From Acidobacteriota bacterium (GTDB lineage Bacteria > Acidobacteriota > Vicinamibacteria > Vicinamibacterales > SCN-69-37), in the NCBI GenBank assembly GCA_013203475.1, contig JABMNV010000041.1, positions 1 through 41,906 of the forward strand: a stretch of 41,906 nt of DNA, given 5' to 3'. Below, in pieces: positions 32,388-41,100 of the stretch; within the stretch, counting starts at the first letter, position 1, and every line of letters begins with the position of its first letter. A program made the translations under genes and the position numbers. The notes below the pieces were generated by a model. That model saw only the letters and a list, made by a program, of their open reading frames with translations, made no database searches and was not told the DNA's origin.

Positions 32388-33464
32388 CTAGTCCGAAAAT
32401 TCCTTCGCCAGCTCCACAAATTCTCCCTCGGGGTCCAATTCTCTGTAGTGCTGCCAGTGGGCTCTGGCTTCGGCCGAGCGGCCGAGCTTTTCGAGGGTGA
32501 CGGCCAGGTAAAAATGCGCTTCTGGATACTTTGGGTTGACCGCCAGAGCCTCACGATAGGCGGCCACGGCTTCCGAGTATCGCGCCAGGTCGTGGTGAAT
32601 GTTGCCCAGGTTGAAATACGCCTCGAAACACTCGGGATCGAGCCGAATCGCCTTTTCGTAGATCGCGTCGGCTTCAACGAGCTCGTCCCGCCCATAGTGA
32701 ATATTCGCAAGATTGACCAGGGCGGGCACCAGATACGGATCAAATAGCAGCGCACGGCGATACGCGGCCGCCGCCACATCCAGATTCCGTTCATCCCCAT
32801 CGTCAAGCTCGGCGCCCTCGAGGAAGTACTTGGCGGCCAGGCTGTAGTTGGCAGAGTCAATCGCGGCGGCGCGCTCGTCTGATCCTCTCGCGCCGATGTC
32901 CCGACGCGTGGCGGGCAACGAGACGACCCGAGCCCGAGGACTGTCGACCCGAATCGGCTGAAAATCAAACGTGAGCTGCCCCGCGCGCTCGGCCACCATC
33001 GCGCGGAGAATCGCGTGCAGCGACAGGCCGCTGGCCAGGTCGGCGGCGGCAGACTTGATGATGTGCAGGTCGGCGAATGAATACCGCCCTGCGACGGAGC
33101 GAATCAGACTCCACTTCTCAAGGTAGCGGAGGTGATCGTCGCGCAAGCCCGGGTACATGCCCTGGAGGTCGCGGGGCGAGTAGTACCGGGCGCGGAGCGT
33201 GTCGAGGTCGGGTAACCCAGCCAATCGGCACAATCCGTCGTCCGTCAACACCCGCCGGACGTGCGGAGGCCACTCAGTCGGCAGTGGATCGCCGGTCGTG
33301 ATCACCACCGTGGTGCTGGCCGTCAGGGCAAAAGCACAGGTCCCACCAAGACGCTCCACCACCGACCGAAGGTCGCGGCGCGAGAGCACAGACGACTTGC
33401 CAACCACCGAGACATGCTCGGCAGTAAAGGGCCGGTCGGCAAGAATCTTGGCGGGTACACTCAC
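32388..33464 (-). CDS. BRCT-like / MerR-type HTH / TPR fusion protein
   Basis: 358 residues with three parts. An N-terminal BRCT-like fold (about 13-90: VSVVGKSSVLSRRDLRSVVE, RLGGTCAFALTASTTVVITT). A MerR-type winged helix (about 95-160: YYSPRDLQGMYPGLRDDHLR, YLEKWSLIRSV, then GRYSFADLHIIKSAAADLAS). At least four TPR units from about 205 to 345 (for example ALVNLANIHYGRDELVEADA). MerR HTHs bind DNA; BRCT domains bind phosphopeptides or DNA ends; TPRs bind proteins. The combination suggests a DNA-associated scaffold or regulator, but no target is known. Start is GTG 33464; a TAACAT box lies about 17 nt upstream. It is divergent from glk. Confidence 0.82.
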   Translation of the reverse strand: MSVPAKILADRPFTAEHVSVVGKSSVLSRRDLRSVVERLGGTCAFALTASTTVVITTGDPLPTEWPPHVRRVLTDDGLCRLAGLPDLDTLRARYYSPRDLQGMYPGLRDDHLRYLEKWSLIRSVAGRYSFADLHIIKSAAADLASGLSLHAILRAMVAERAGQLTFDFQPIRVDSPRARVVSLPATRRDIGARGSDERAAAIDSANYSLAAKYFLEGAELDDGDERNLDVAAAAYRRALLFDPYLVPALVNLANIHYGRDELVEADAIYEKAIRLDPECFEAYFNLGNIHHDLARYSEAVAAYREALAVNPKYPEAHFYLAVTLEKLGRSAEARAHWQHYRELDPEGEFVELAKEFSD

Positions 33465-33495
33465 AGGCAGTCTTCAGCCGATGTTAGCATCTGGG
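33465..33495. promoter_or_regulatory. 31-bp divergent promoter region, BRCT-TPR / glk
   Basis: Minus: TAACAT (plus 33481-33486) 16 nt before GTG 33464. Plus: TAGCAT (33485-33490) 5 nt before ATG 33496. The two boxes overlap, so the two promoters probably exclude each other. Confidence 0.45.
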
Positions 33496-34479
33496 ATGCT
33501 TCTGGCGGGCGACATCGGCGGCACCAAGACTCTCCTCGGCTTGTTTGAACCCAACGCGGACCGCCCCCACCCCAGGGTCGTGCGGGAATACGCGACGCTT
33601 GACTTCGACAGTCTCGACGAACTGATCCAGGTCTTCCTCGATGACACCCAGAGCGTGTCTGAGGTGACGGCGGTGTGTATCGGTGTGGCGGGACCGGTCA
33701 CCGGTCTGACGGCTCGCCTGACCAATGTCCCGTGGCTGGCCGATGCCTCAGGTCTGGCAGACCGCCTGACCAACTGCCCCATCGAGCTCCTCAACGATTT
33801 GGAGGCCATGGCCCACGCAGTCCCCGTGTTGGAGCCAGACGAAATCGCCGTCCTGCAGGAAGGCGTGGCGGTGCCCAGTGGCAACGCGGCGCTGATTGCA
33901 GCCGGCACAGGTCTAGGCGAGGCGCTGCTGCACAACGTGGACGGGCTATTTGTGCCCTCGCCTTCCGAAGGAGGCCATGCTGATTTTGCGGCGCGAACAC
34001 CGCGCGAGTTGGCACTGGTGAAACACCTGACGGCCATCCACGGACGTGTGGACAATGATCGCGTCATCTCGGGTCCTGGCCTGGTCAATATCTTCCGCTT
34101 CACCCACGGCGCGGCCGGTCCGGGTCTGGTCTGTGCGGCCATCGGGCCCGACGTCGACCAGGGCGAGCTCCCGGCCGCGATCAGCACCTGCGCACTGGAG
34201 GGCCGCTGCGAACGGTGCAGCGAGGCGCTGGAGATGTTTGTGGACGCCTACGGCGCGGAGGCGGGCAACCTGGCGTTACGGTCCGTGGCGGCGGCCGGCG
34301 TCTACATTGGAGGGGGCATCGCGCCAAAAATCCTACGGGCGTTGGAGAACGGCGTTTTTCTTGACGCATTTCGTGGGAAAGCGCCGCTCGTGGACTTGCT
34401 CCGGACGTGGCCCGTTTCGGTCATTTTGAATCCGGCGGCGGGGCTGCTGGGAGCGGCCATTCGGGCCTCGACACTCTGA
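33496..34479 (+). CDS. glk: Glucokinase
   Basis: ATP-dependent hexokinase of the bacterial Glk family (327 residues), phosphorylating glucose for glycolysis. Landmarks: LLAGDIGGTKTLLGLFEPNA (phosphate-1 loop), VCIGVAGPVTGLTARLTNVP, LLNDLEAMAHAVPVLEPDEI, AALIAAGTGLGEALLHNVDG (ATP site), PSEGGHADFAARTPRELALV and the C-terminal GVYIGGGIAPKIL. I chose ATG 33496 (MLLAGDIGGTKT) over the in-frame ATG 33481 because the family starts right at the GDIGGT loop; both lack a ribosome site. A strong promoter for the TonB receptor begins immediately after the stop codon. Confidence 0.93.
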   Translation: MLLAGDIGGTKTLLGLFEPNADRPHPRVVREYATLDFDSLDELIQVFLDDTQSVSEVTAVCIGVAGPVTGLTARLTNVPWLADASGLADRLTNCPIELLNDLEAMAHAVPVLEPDEIAVLQEGVAVPSGNAALIAAGTGLGEALLHNVDGLFVPSPSEGGHADFAARTPRELALVKHLTAIHGRVDNDRVISGPGLVNIFRFTHGAAGPGLVCAAIGPDVDQGELPAAISTCALEGRCERCSEALEMFVDAYGAEAGNLALRSVAAAGVYIGGGIAPKILRALENGVFLDAFRGKAPLVDLLRTWPVSVILNPAAGLLGAAIRASTL

Positions 34480-34508
34480 TTGACTTGATCCCGGCTGGGC
34501 CGTAGCAT
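34480..34508 (+). promoter_or_regulatory. Sigma-70-type promoter of the TonB receptor gene
   Basis: TTGACT (34480-34485), 17-nt spacer, TAGCAT (34503-34508). This is the best-spaced promoter in the window and starts directly after the glk stop codon. It leaves a leader of roughly 50 nt ending in the strong ribosome site GGAGGA before ATG 34564. Confidence 0.7.
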
Positions 34509-34563
34509 CCTTGCATCAATATCGACTACTTATTGTCGGGTTCTGAATCAGGATGGAGGACAC

Positions 34564-37473
34564 ATGCGTCATAGATTTCTAATGTTCACGGTCATCGGGC
34601 TGTTAGTTGCCCCGGTTGCCGCACTGGCCCAGCAGACCGGATCCATTTCCGGCCGCGTGGTCGCCAGCGATGGGTCGGCGTTGCCGGGTGTCACGGTTGA
34701 GATCGTGGGCGATGTGCTCCCGGGTGGCCGCCTCGCGATCTCCGGCGCGAACGGCGACTATCGGTTGCCCGCACTGCTTCCAGGCACGTATACCGTGACC
34801 TTCACATTGTCCGGCATGCAGACGGTGACGCGCGCGGCACAAGTGCAGCTCTCACAGAACACGGCGGTCAACGCCGAGATGTCCGTCCAGGGCGTCAGTG
34901 AGACAGTGACGGTCACGGCGACCGCATCGCTCATCGACATCAATGCAGCCACCATCAAGAGCGGCGTCTCGGCCGCCCAGATCGCCGCACTGCCGGTCGG
35001 CAATGAATACCGCGACCTGCTGAAGTTGATTCCTGGTGTGCAGTACTCACAAGACGCCGTGCGGGGCCCCAGTGGCGGTGGCAGCGGTCAGGACAACGTC
35101 TACCAGTTCGACGGCGTCAACGTGACGCTGCCCCTGTTCGGCGTGTTGTCTGCCGAACCGTCATCGCATGACATCGCACAGGTGACGACGATCAAAGGTG
35201 GCGCGCGCGCGATCAACTTCGACCGATCGGGTGGCTTCACCATCGACACGGTCAGCAAGTCGGGCACCAGCCGGGTGGCGGGCGAACTGAGTTACAAGTT
35301 CCAGAACGATGCGATGGCGGCGGCCCTCAACAGTGGCCAGACCTCGCAGTATGATCAGAGCCGGACGTGGGCGACGGGCAACGTTGGTGGCCCGATTATT
35401 CCGAACAAGGCGTTCTTCTATGGGTCCTACTATCGCCCGGAAATTTCGCGTGACAACCGCGCTAATCTGTATGGTCCGTTGCCACAGTTCCAGACGACCC
35501 GCAATGAGTACTTCGGCAAAGTGACCTTATCGCCGTCGCAGAATCTCCTCCTGAACGTCAGTTATCGCGACTCGAAGCGAGAGGACGTCAGCAATTTGTT
35601 TTCATCGAATGCTTCCGCAACGACCGGGTCGGGCAACGAAGCCACACAGAAGATCACGATCGCCGAAGGATCGTGGGTGATTGGTTCGCGCGGCGTGGCG
35701 ACAGCCAAGTACACGCGGTTCGCAAACGAGACGCTGAGTGGACCTGACTTCGTGTCGAGCGCACGGGCCAGCAGCGCCATTGGCTCAATGCTGGACATTG
35801 CCAACCTGCAGAACCAGGGACTTTTGGTCATCCCGATACCGCGCGCGGGCGAAACGGCGTTCAATGCGTTCCTTCAGCCGTATATCGCCCAGTACGGTTA
35901 CATCAACGCGAGCGGTGTGCGCACGGGTGGAGCCCTGAACGGGTTCGCGAGCGGGTTTAATGATCAGGACTTCTTCCGCGACCAGATTCAAGTGGGCTAT
36001 GACACGTCAATGGGCACCAACATCACGCATGACTTGCACGTCGGGTTCCAGTGGTACGAGGACTCGGAGCATCTGGTGCGAGGGTCCAACGGCTGGGGCA
36101 CGATTTCACTGATCGGTGGACGAACGAGCCAGGGCGGTGTCCCCGCCTTCTTTCAGGCCCGGTTCCAGCAGCAGAGTGTGGGTGCTGCGGCGCCAATCGA
36201 CTCGAAGTATCGCTCGCAGAACATCGAGTTCAACGACAACATCCGCTGGAACAACTGGTCGGTGAACCTGGGTCTGATTGCCAGCCACGACACGCTCTTC
36301 GGCCAGGGTCTTCGCGTCGATCCCTCGACGATCTCGGGCTACGTGTCAGCGCCAGGCAACGAGTACGAGATGTACGACATCCCGTTCAAGAAGATGCTGC
36401 AGCCCCGCGTGAGCATCGTGCGGAGTTCCGAGGGTGGCGACACGATTTTCGCCAGCTACGCCCGGTACAACCCGGCCGCCAGCTCGCTGCCGCGCGCGGC
36501 ATCGTGGGATCGTAATCTGACCGGCACGTTCATCGACGCGTATTTCGACGCGGCAGGAAGGCTCTTCGCCGCCGTGCCCGTTGGCTCGTCGTCAGGCAAG
36601 CTCTTTGTCGATGACATGACCCCCCGTCGCACTGACGAGTACATGATCGGCACCAGCATGCAGATGACCGACAGCTGGTCGGCGCGCGTCTATGGCCGCC
36701 ATCGTTCGGGTAGTCACTTCTGGGAGGACACCAATAACAACGCACGTGTCGCATTCCTGCCACCCCCAGGAATTCCCCGGGTGGATTACATCGCCGACCT
36801 GACCGCGAAAAGAAATCAGATCGGCAGCGGATCGAGCTACGTGATTGCCGAGCTCGATGGCGCCTTCACGAAGTACTACGAAGCCACGATAGAGTCGGAA
36901 TACCGGTCCGGCGACGCGTTTTTCCGCGGGTCGTACACGTGGAGCCACTACTACGGCAACTTCGACCAGGACAACACCACCGGAGGGAACGATGCGGCCA
37001 TCTTTATCGGTTCATCGAACCTGGCTGACGGTGCAGGCCGGCAGCTCTGGAACAACCGGGAAGGCGATCTGCGTGGCGACCGTCGTCACATGCTGAAGCT
37101 GTACGGCTACTACTCCCTCGGGTGGGACGCGACGGTCGGTGCGTATGCCATCGCACAATCGGGCCAGCCGTGGGAAGCCTGGGACTCCAATGTGTACCGC
37201 GCGCTCACGGGGAGCACCAGCGACACGATTCGCAACGCAGAACCCGCGGGTACACGCCTGACGCCAGCGCATTGGCAGCTGGACATGAATTACTCGCAGA
37301 ACGTTCGGGTCGGCGGCCGCTATAACCTGAAGGTCGCCGCGGACGTGTTCAATGTGCTCAACAAGCAGACCGGCTATAACTTCCAGCCGAGCGTAAACAC
37401 GTCGACCTTCAATACGCCACGGTCGTACTTCTCACCGCGGCGGTTGGAAGTGGCCGTCCGGTTCCAGTTCTAG
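34564..37473 (+). CDS. TonB-dependent receptor, Oar-like, with carboxypeptidase-regulatory domain
   Basis: 969-residue outer-membrane receptor. Leader: VIGLLVAPVAALAQ. Then a carboxypeptidase-regulatory-like beta domain (about 25-110: GSISGRVVASDGSALPGVTV, NGDYRLPALLPGTYTVTFTL), a link rich in TVTVTATASLIDI, a plug (about 125-240: AALPVGNEYRDLLKLIPGVQ, VYQFDGVNVTLPLFGV, FTIDTVSKSGTSRVAGELSY) and a long barrel ending in F (LEVAVRFQF). Such Oar/SusC-type receptors import large or bound substrates using TonB energy; a sugar, peptide or siderophore substrate is not evident. The upstream promoter and downstream terminator make it a single-gene transcript. Confidence 0.92.
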   Translation: MRHRFLMFTVIGLLVAPVAALAQQTGSISGRVVASDGSALPGVTVEIVGDVLPGGRLAISGANGDYRLPALLPGTYTVTFTLSGMQTVTRAAQVQLSQNTAVNAEMSVQGVSETVTVTATASLIDINAATIKSGVSAAQIAALPVGNEYRDLLKLIPGVQYSQDAVRGPSGGGSGQDNVYQFDGVNVTLPLFGVLSAEPSSHDIAQVTTIKGGARAINFDRSGGFTIDTVSKSGTSRVAGELSYKFQNDAMAAALNSGQTSQYDQSRTWATGNVGGPIIPNKAFFYGSYYRPEISRDNRANLYGPLPQFQTTRNEYFGKVTLSPSQNLLLNVSYRDSKREDVSNLFSSNASATTGSGNEATQKITIAEGSWVIGSRGVATAKYTRFANETLSGPDFVSSARASSAIGSMLDIANLQNQGLLVIPIPRAGETAFNAFLQPYIAQYGYINASGVRTGGALNGFASGFNDQDFFRDQIQVGYDTSMGTNITHDLHVGFQWYEDSEHLVRGSNGWGTISLIGGRTSQGGVPAFFQARFQQQSVGAAAPIDSKYRSQNIEFNDNIRWNNWSVNLGLIASHDTLFGQGLRVDPSTISGYVSAPGNEYEMYDIPFKKMLQPRVSIVRSSEGGDTIFASYARYNPAASSLPRAASWDRNLTGTFIDAYFDAAGRLFAAVPVGSSSGKLFVDDMTPRRTDEYMIGTSMQMTDSWSARVYGRHRSGSHFWEDTNNNARVAFLPPPGIPRVDYIADLTAKRNQIGSGSSYVIAELDGAFTKYYEATIESEYRSGDAFFRGSYTWSHYYGNFDQDNTTGGNDAAIFIGSSNLADGAGRQLWNNREGDLRGDRRHMLKLYGYYSLGWDATVGAYAIAQSGQPWEAWDSNVYRALTGSTSDTIRNAEPAGTRLTPAHWQLDMNYSQNVRVGGRYNLKVAADVFNVLNKQTGYNFQPSVNTSTFNTPRSYFSPRRLEVAVRFQF

Positions 37474-37510
37474 ACGGACTTGGGGTTCGAGAAGCCCCTG
37501 AACGACACGA

Positions 37511-37543
37511 AGGCCCGGCGGGTTTCCCGCCGGGCCTTTTTTT
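37511..37543 (+). terminator. Rho-independent terminator of the TonB receptor gene
   Basis: Perfect 12-bp stem aggcccggcggg / cccgccgggcct with loop ttt, followed by seven T (37537-37543). It is the clearest terminator in the window. The opposite strand lacks a U-tract, so it serves only the plus-strand gene; the convergent sulfatase-like gene ends at 37578. Confidence 0.95.
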
Positions 37544-37577
37544 GTCTGCGCCTGTCCGGCCCGAGGGCCGGCGGCGC

Positions 37578-39623
37578 TCACTGTCGGAACAGACGCTCGT
37601 TGGCGATGAGCGCGCGCGTCGTGGCGTCCGCGCCCCGGCGCGCGCGCTCGATGCGGGCGGCACGGTCTGACTCGTTGAGGAGCACGCTCACCTGCGCGCG
37701 CTTGAAGAGCGCCATCGGGTGCCGGGGTTCAGCCACCAGCACCCGATCAAGCGCCTGCCGCGCGTCGTCAAACCGGCGCACGGACAGATACAGGACACCC
37801 AACTCCAGGTCATGGGCGAACGCGGCGCCCTGCGCCGCTTGCGCGCGCTCAAATGCGTCAATCGCCCCAGGCGTCTGCTGCGCGGCCATCGCCAGGAGGC
37901 CGAGCTGCGCCAGCTCGCCGCCTGACGCCGACCGCAACCGGTACACCCGCTGTTGCAAACTCACGGCGTCCGCCATGCGGCCTTGCCGTTCGCGAATCAC
38001 GGCAAGCGCCTCAAGCGCCGGCAATCGCTCTGGTGACTCGGTCACCACTTGCTCGAGCAGCGGCACGGCGTCCGGCCAGTCGGCGCCCTTGGCGTAGTGC
38101 AGCGCCAGGTAGAGACGCACGTCCCGCGACGCTGGTGCCAGCGCACCGGCCTTCCCGAACGCCGCCAGCGCGAGCCCATCCTGTCCTGTCGACGAATAGG
38201 CCGTCGCCAAACGCATCGCCGCATCCAGGTTCTGGGGGTCTGACGCCAGGATTTGCTTGAGCAGCGGAATCACGCGCTGATACTCGCCTCGCACGAACAT
38301 CCCCGACGCGGTATCAATCACGTCGAGCAGATCCGTCATGTCGGCAGCCCTCGGCGCATTCCGGCGAACCGTCGGCGTGGCCGTCGCCCCGACATACCCA
38401 AGGCTTGCCAATTTTTGCCGCGCCTGCTCGTCCATTTGTGGGGGGACGGCTGCCGTCTCGAGCGACGGCACCGGATACTCATCTAGGACCGCGCGCGCCG
38501 GGGACGGGACAGACGTCTCCGGGGCCAGATCGTGTGCCTCTCGCGGGTCGGCTTCAAGGTCATACACTTCGACCCGGCCCGAGAGAATCGCTTTCAACGG
38601 CCCGGACACGGTCATGATCTGCGGCTGCCAGCCGAACTGCAGAAACGGTTTCATTGCCTCGCCAATGACCACTTCCTGCTCCGGTTCAGCCACCGCCAGA
38701 CTCTCGGGCGACGGGTGGCCGGCCCAGTCACGCACGGTGTGAAACACCCGCCTGTTACTCACCGCGGTCGTGACCTCGCCGACGGCGACTCCAGGCCCGA
38801 CCAGCACGAGCGGCACATGCATGGTCGACTGGTACAGGAGAGCGCCGTGCTGGGCCTCGCCGTGGTCACCGAGCCCCTCTCCGTGGTCGCCGGTCACCAG
38901 GATAGCCGGGGGCATCCCGGCGGCTGTCGGGCGGGCGTCGAAGGCCTCGATGAGACGGCCCAGCTGTTCGTCCATCGCTGCCACCTCAGCCCGGTAGGGA
39001 TCCGCTGGGTACCGGCTCTTGAACGGCTCCGGAGGTGCGTAGGGCGCATGGGCGTCGAAATAGTGGACCCAGAGAAATACCGGCGCAGTACCCGAGCGCC
39101 CAGCCAGATACGCGAGCGCTCGTTCTGTTGTGGCCTTGGCGCTCCGCTCAGCAGCACCAGGCGCGAGCTCATCGTCGTACACATCGAAACCACGTGCGAG
39201 ACCGTATCGCTTGGCCAGCACGAAGGCCGACACGAACGCCGCGGTCTGGTAGCCGGCGTCCTTGAGCGACTCGGCCAGCACCGGAGTTCCACTGGCCAGG
39301 ACCCGGGCATTTTCATGCACACCGTGCCCGGCCGGATACACCCCGGTCATCATCGAACTGTGTGAAGGCAACGTCTCCGGCACGGTGGCGTACGCAGCGG
39401 AGAAGGTCCTCCCGCGCGCCGCCAGCGCGTTAAAGGCCGGAGTCTCGACACCCACGGCCGACCGGCCGATGGCATCCATGCGCGTCGTGTCGAGCGTCAC
39501 CAGCAGGATCGACGGACGCAGCTGCCCGCCCGCGGCCGGACCAGGCGCCGGGCCCCCACACGCCATGGCCACAAGTGCGAGCGGCACCACCAGGACAACA
39601 GGCAACCGAACCCACTTCCTCAT
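37578..39623 (-). CDS. Sulfatase-like (alkaline-phosphatase fold) protein with TPR domain, probable lipoprotein
   Basis: About 681 residues. The leader VVLVVPLALVAMACGG ends in a possible lipobox Cys. The sulfatase-like domain has SILLVTLDTTRMDAIG (metal Asp), YFDAHAPYAPPEPF and VTGDHGEGLGDHGEAQHGAL (metal/His). Where type I sulfatases have C/S-x-P-x-R for formylglycine, this protein has T-L-P-S-H (ETLPSHSSMMTG), so the nucleophile would be Thr and the Arg is absent; classical formylglycine sulfatase activity is unlikely and a phosphatase or transferase-type reaction is more plausible. From about residue 400 come several TPR units (LLDVIDTASGMFVRGEYQRV onward). I chose ATG 39623; an in-frame ATG at 39647 in the tandem repeat would add eight low-complexity residues. 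Confidence 0.83.
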   Translation of the reverse strand: MRKWVRLPVVLVVPLALVAMACGGPAPGPAAGGQLRPSILLVTLDTTRMDAIGRSAVGVETPAFNALAARGRTFSAAYATVPETLPSHSSMMTGVYPAGHGVHENARVLASGTPVLAESLKDAGYQTAAFVSAFVLAKRYGLARGFDVYDDELAPGAAERSAKATTERALAYLAGRSGTAPVFLWVHYFDAHAPYAPPEPFKSRYPADPYRAEVAAMDEQLGRLIEAFDARPTAAGMPPAILVTGDHGEGLGDHGEAQHGALLYQSTMHVPLVLVGPGVAVGEVTTAVSNRRVFHTVRDWAGHPSPESLAVAEPEQEVVIGEAMKPFLQFGWQPQIMTVSGPLKAILSGRVEVYDLEADPREAHDLAPETSVPSPARAVLDEYPVPSLETAAVPPQMDEQARQKLASLGYVGATATPTVRRNAPRAADMTDLLDVIDTASGMFVRGEYQRVIPLLKQILASDPQNLDAAMRLATAYSSTGQDGLALAAFGKAGALAPASRDVRLYLALHYAKGADWPDAVPLLEQVVTESPERLPALEALAVIRERQGRMADAVSLQQRVYRLRSASGGELAQLGLLAMAAQQTPGAIDAFERAQAAQGAAFAHDLELGVLYLSVRRFDDARQALDRVLVAEPRHPMALFKRAQVSVLLNESDRAARIERARRGADATTRALIANERLFRQ

Positions 39624-39660
39624 TGCCCCATTGCCCCATTGCCCCATTGCCTCATTGCCT
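39621..39660 (-). repeat. Five tandem 8-bp repeats spanning a gene junction
   Basis: Plus strand: cattgccc x3 then cattgcct x2 (39621-39660); on the minus strand each unit is (A/G)GGCAATG. The array begins with the stop codon region of the M24 gene (stop 39652-39654) and ends with the sulfatase-like ATG (39623). Each unit carries an ATG and a purine-rich string, so changing the number of units moves the distance and frame of possible starts. Confidence 0.93.
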
Positions 39661-41085
39661 AATTCTCCACAAATCTCCCAATCCCACTTCCTTCATCACC
39701 TTCTCGATGTCAGCGATTTCCATCGGCAGGTGGCCGGAGAGATTCTCGTAGCCGGTATCGGTGATCAGGATCGCGTCCTCGAGGCGAATGTAGATGCGTT
39801 CGTCGGGAATCGTGAGGGCCGGCTCAATCGTCAGCATCATGCCAGGCACGTACACGCCGTCAAACGTTCCCCCCACCACATCGTGCGCTTCCATCCCCAG
39901 CCAGTGACCGAACGAACGGCCGGGCCGCGCGTAGTTGGCGACGAACCGCGTCGCGGCCTCTTTGATCTTGGAGTCGGTGAACACGAACGTGTCCATCACG
40001 GCCGTCATCCGCGCGTGGGCATTTGCCATCGACGCCGCGACGGGGCCTGGGCGAATGGAGGCCATCAGCGCCTGATAGAGCTTCAGGTAGATACCGTAGA
40101 GTTCACGCTGGCGCGGCGAAAACAGGCCATTGGCCGGAAACATGCGCGTCACGTCACTGGTGTAATACGACACGTCAGGCGCGTAGTCCATCAGCACCAA
40201 GTCGCCATCTTCGAGTCGGCTCTGCGCGGCGTGATAGTGCGGCCACGCCGCGTTGGCGCCCGTCGCGACGAGGGCAAAGTAGCCGATGCCCTGCGCATTG
40301 TGTCGTTTGAAGATGTAGTCCGCGATCGCTTCAATTTCGTACTCGTACATGCCCGGCTTGGCAGACTTCATCGACTCGAGGATGGCCAGGCTCGCCAGTC
40401 GGGTTGTTTCGCGCATCATGCGCACCTCTTCAGCGCTCTTGATCAGCCGTAATCGGTCCACAAACTGGTCGAGATCGAGGATCTCCGACGTAGTGGCGAT
40501 CGCCTCGATCTTGCTGCGGAAGACCGCATCCTTAGAGGCGCGTCCGTCCCAGGGGTCGGCGGCCGTTGCGCGCTCGTGTGCCGCGATTCGGTCGGGGGTG
40601 CCGGCACCGAGCGACTCACTGCGAAACGGGAGATACATGGACCGCCCTTCGGCGGCCAGGGTGCGGACCACCGCGTCAAACGCGGCGCGGTTCTCCACCC
40701 GTTCGATACCCGTGATTCGGGCCGCCTCATCGCCGGGCGCCAGCAACGGGCCTTCAGATCGGTCCATGGCCGGCGTACGCGCCGGCAAGAACAGGGTGGA
40801 CCGCTTGGTGCGGCCGTCGATAACAAGAATCGCTCTCGGCACCTCGACGCCGCTGAGATAGAAGAATTGTTTGCCCTGCTGGAATTTTGTATAGGCTGCA
40901 GGCTCGGTGGCGCCGGCGACAATCGCGACGCCATCGCCGATGGCATCCATGACTTTCGCCCGCCTGGCCTGGAACTCGCCAAGAGAGAAGGCTTGCGTAA
41001 ACAGGGGCTTGTCAGCTCCCAGCGGCACCCACGCGAGCGCAGCGAGTGTCAGGACGAGATTGAGACGGATGGGCGTTCTTGGCAT
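39652..41085 (-). CDS. Exported M24-family Xaa-Pro aminopeptidase-type enzyme
   Basis: 477 residues. Leader: LNLVLTLAALAWVPLGA. The N-terminal creatinase-like domain reads GDGVAIVAGATEPAAYTKFQ, QFFYLSGVEVP. The pita-bread fold has metal ligands D300 (LMDYAPDV), D311 (SDVTRMF), H394 (GRSFGHWLGMEAHDV), E421 (LTIEPALTI) and E436 (IRLEDAI); the 11- and 83-residue gaps before H394 match E. coli PepP. It should cleave N-terminal residues before proline, outside the cytosol. Its own TATAAT lies 7 nt before ATG 41085. Paired with proline dehydrogenase elsewhere in the window it fits proline salvage. Confidence 0.92.
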   Translation of the reverse strand: MPRTPIRLNLVLTLAALAWVPLGADKPLFTQAFSLGEFQARRAKVMDAIGDGVAIVAGATEPAAYTKFQQGKQFFYLSGVEVPRAILVIDGRTKRSTLFLPARTPAMDRSEGPLLAPGDEAARITGIERVENRAAFDAVVRTLAAEGRSMYLPFRSESLGAGTPDRIAAHERATAADPWDGRASKDAVFRSKIEAIATTSEILDLDQFVDRLRLIKSAEEVRMMRETTRLASLAILESMKSAKPGMYEYEIEAIADYIFKRHNAQGIGYFALVATGANAAWPHYHAAQSRLEDGDLVLMDYAPDVSYYTSDVTRMFPANGLFSPRQRELYGIYLKLYQALMASIRPGPVAASMANAHARMTAVMDTFVFTDSKIKEAATRFVANYARPGRSFGHWLGMEAHDVVGGTFDGVYVPGMMLTIEPALTIPDERIYIRLEDAILITDTGYENLSGHLPMEIADIEKVMKEVGLGDLWRIRQ

Positions 41086-41092
41086 GGCCGCG

Positions 41093-41100
41093 ATTATAAT
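41093..41100. promoter_or_regulatory. Shared palindromic -10 element between M24 and M14 genes
   Basis: cgattataatcg (41091-41102) is a perfect palindrome. It gives TATAAT on the plus strand (41095-41100) and on the minus strand (41093-41098). The minus copy is 7 nt before the M24 ATG; the plus copy is 24 nt before the M14 ATG, with GAGGAG between. It may act as one bidirectional -10. Confidence 0.6.
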
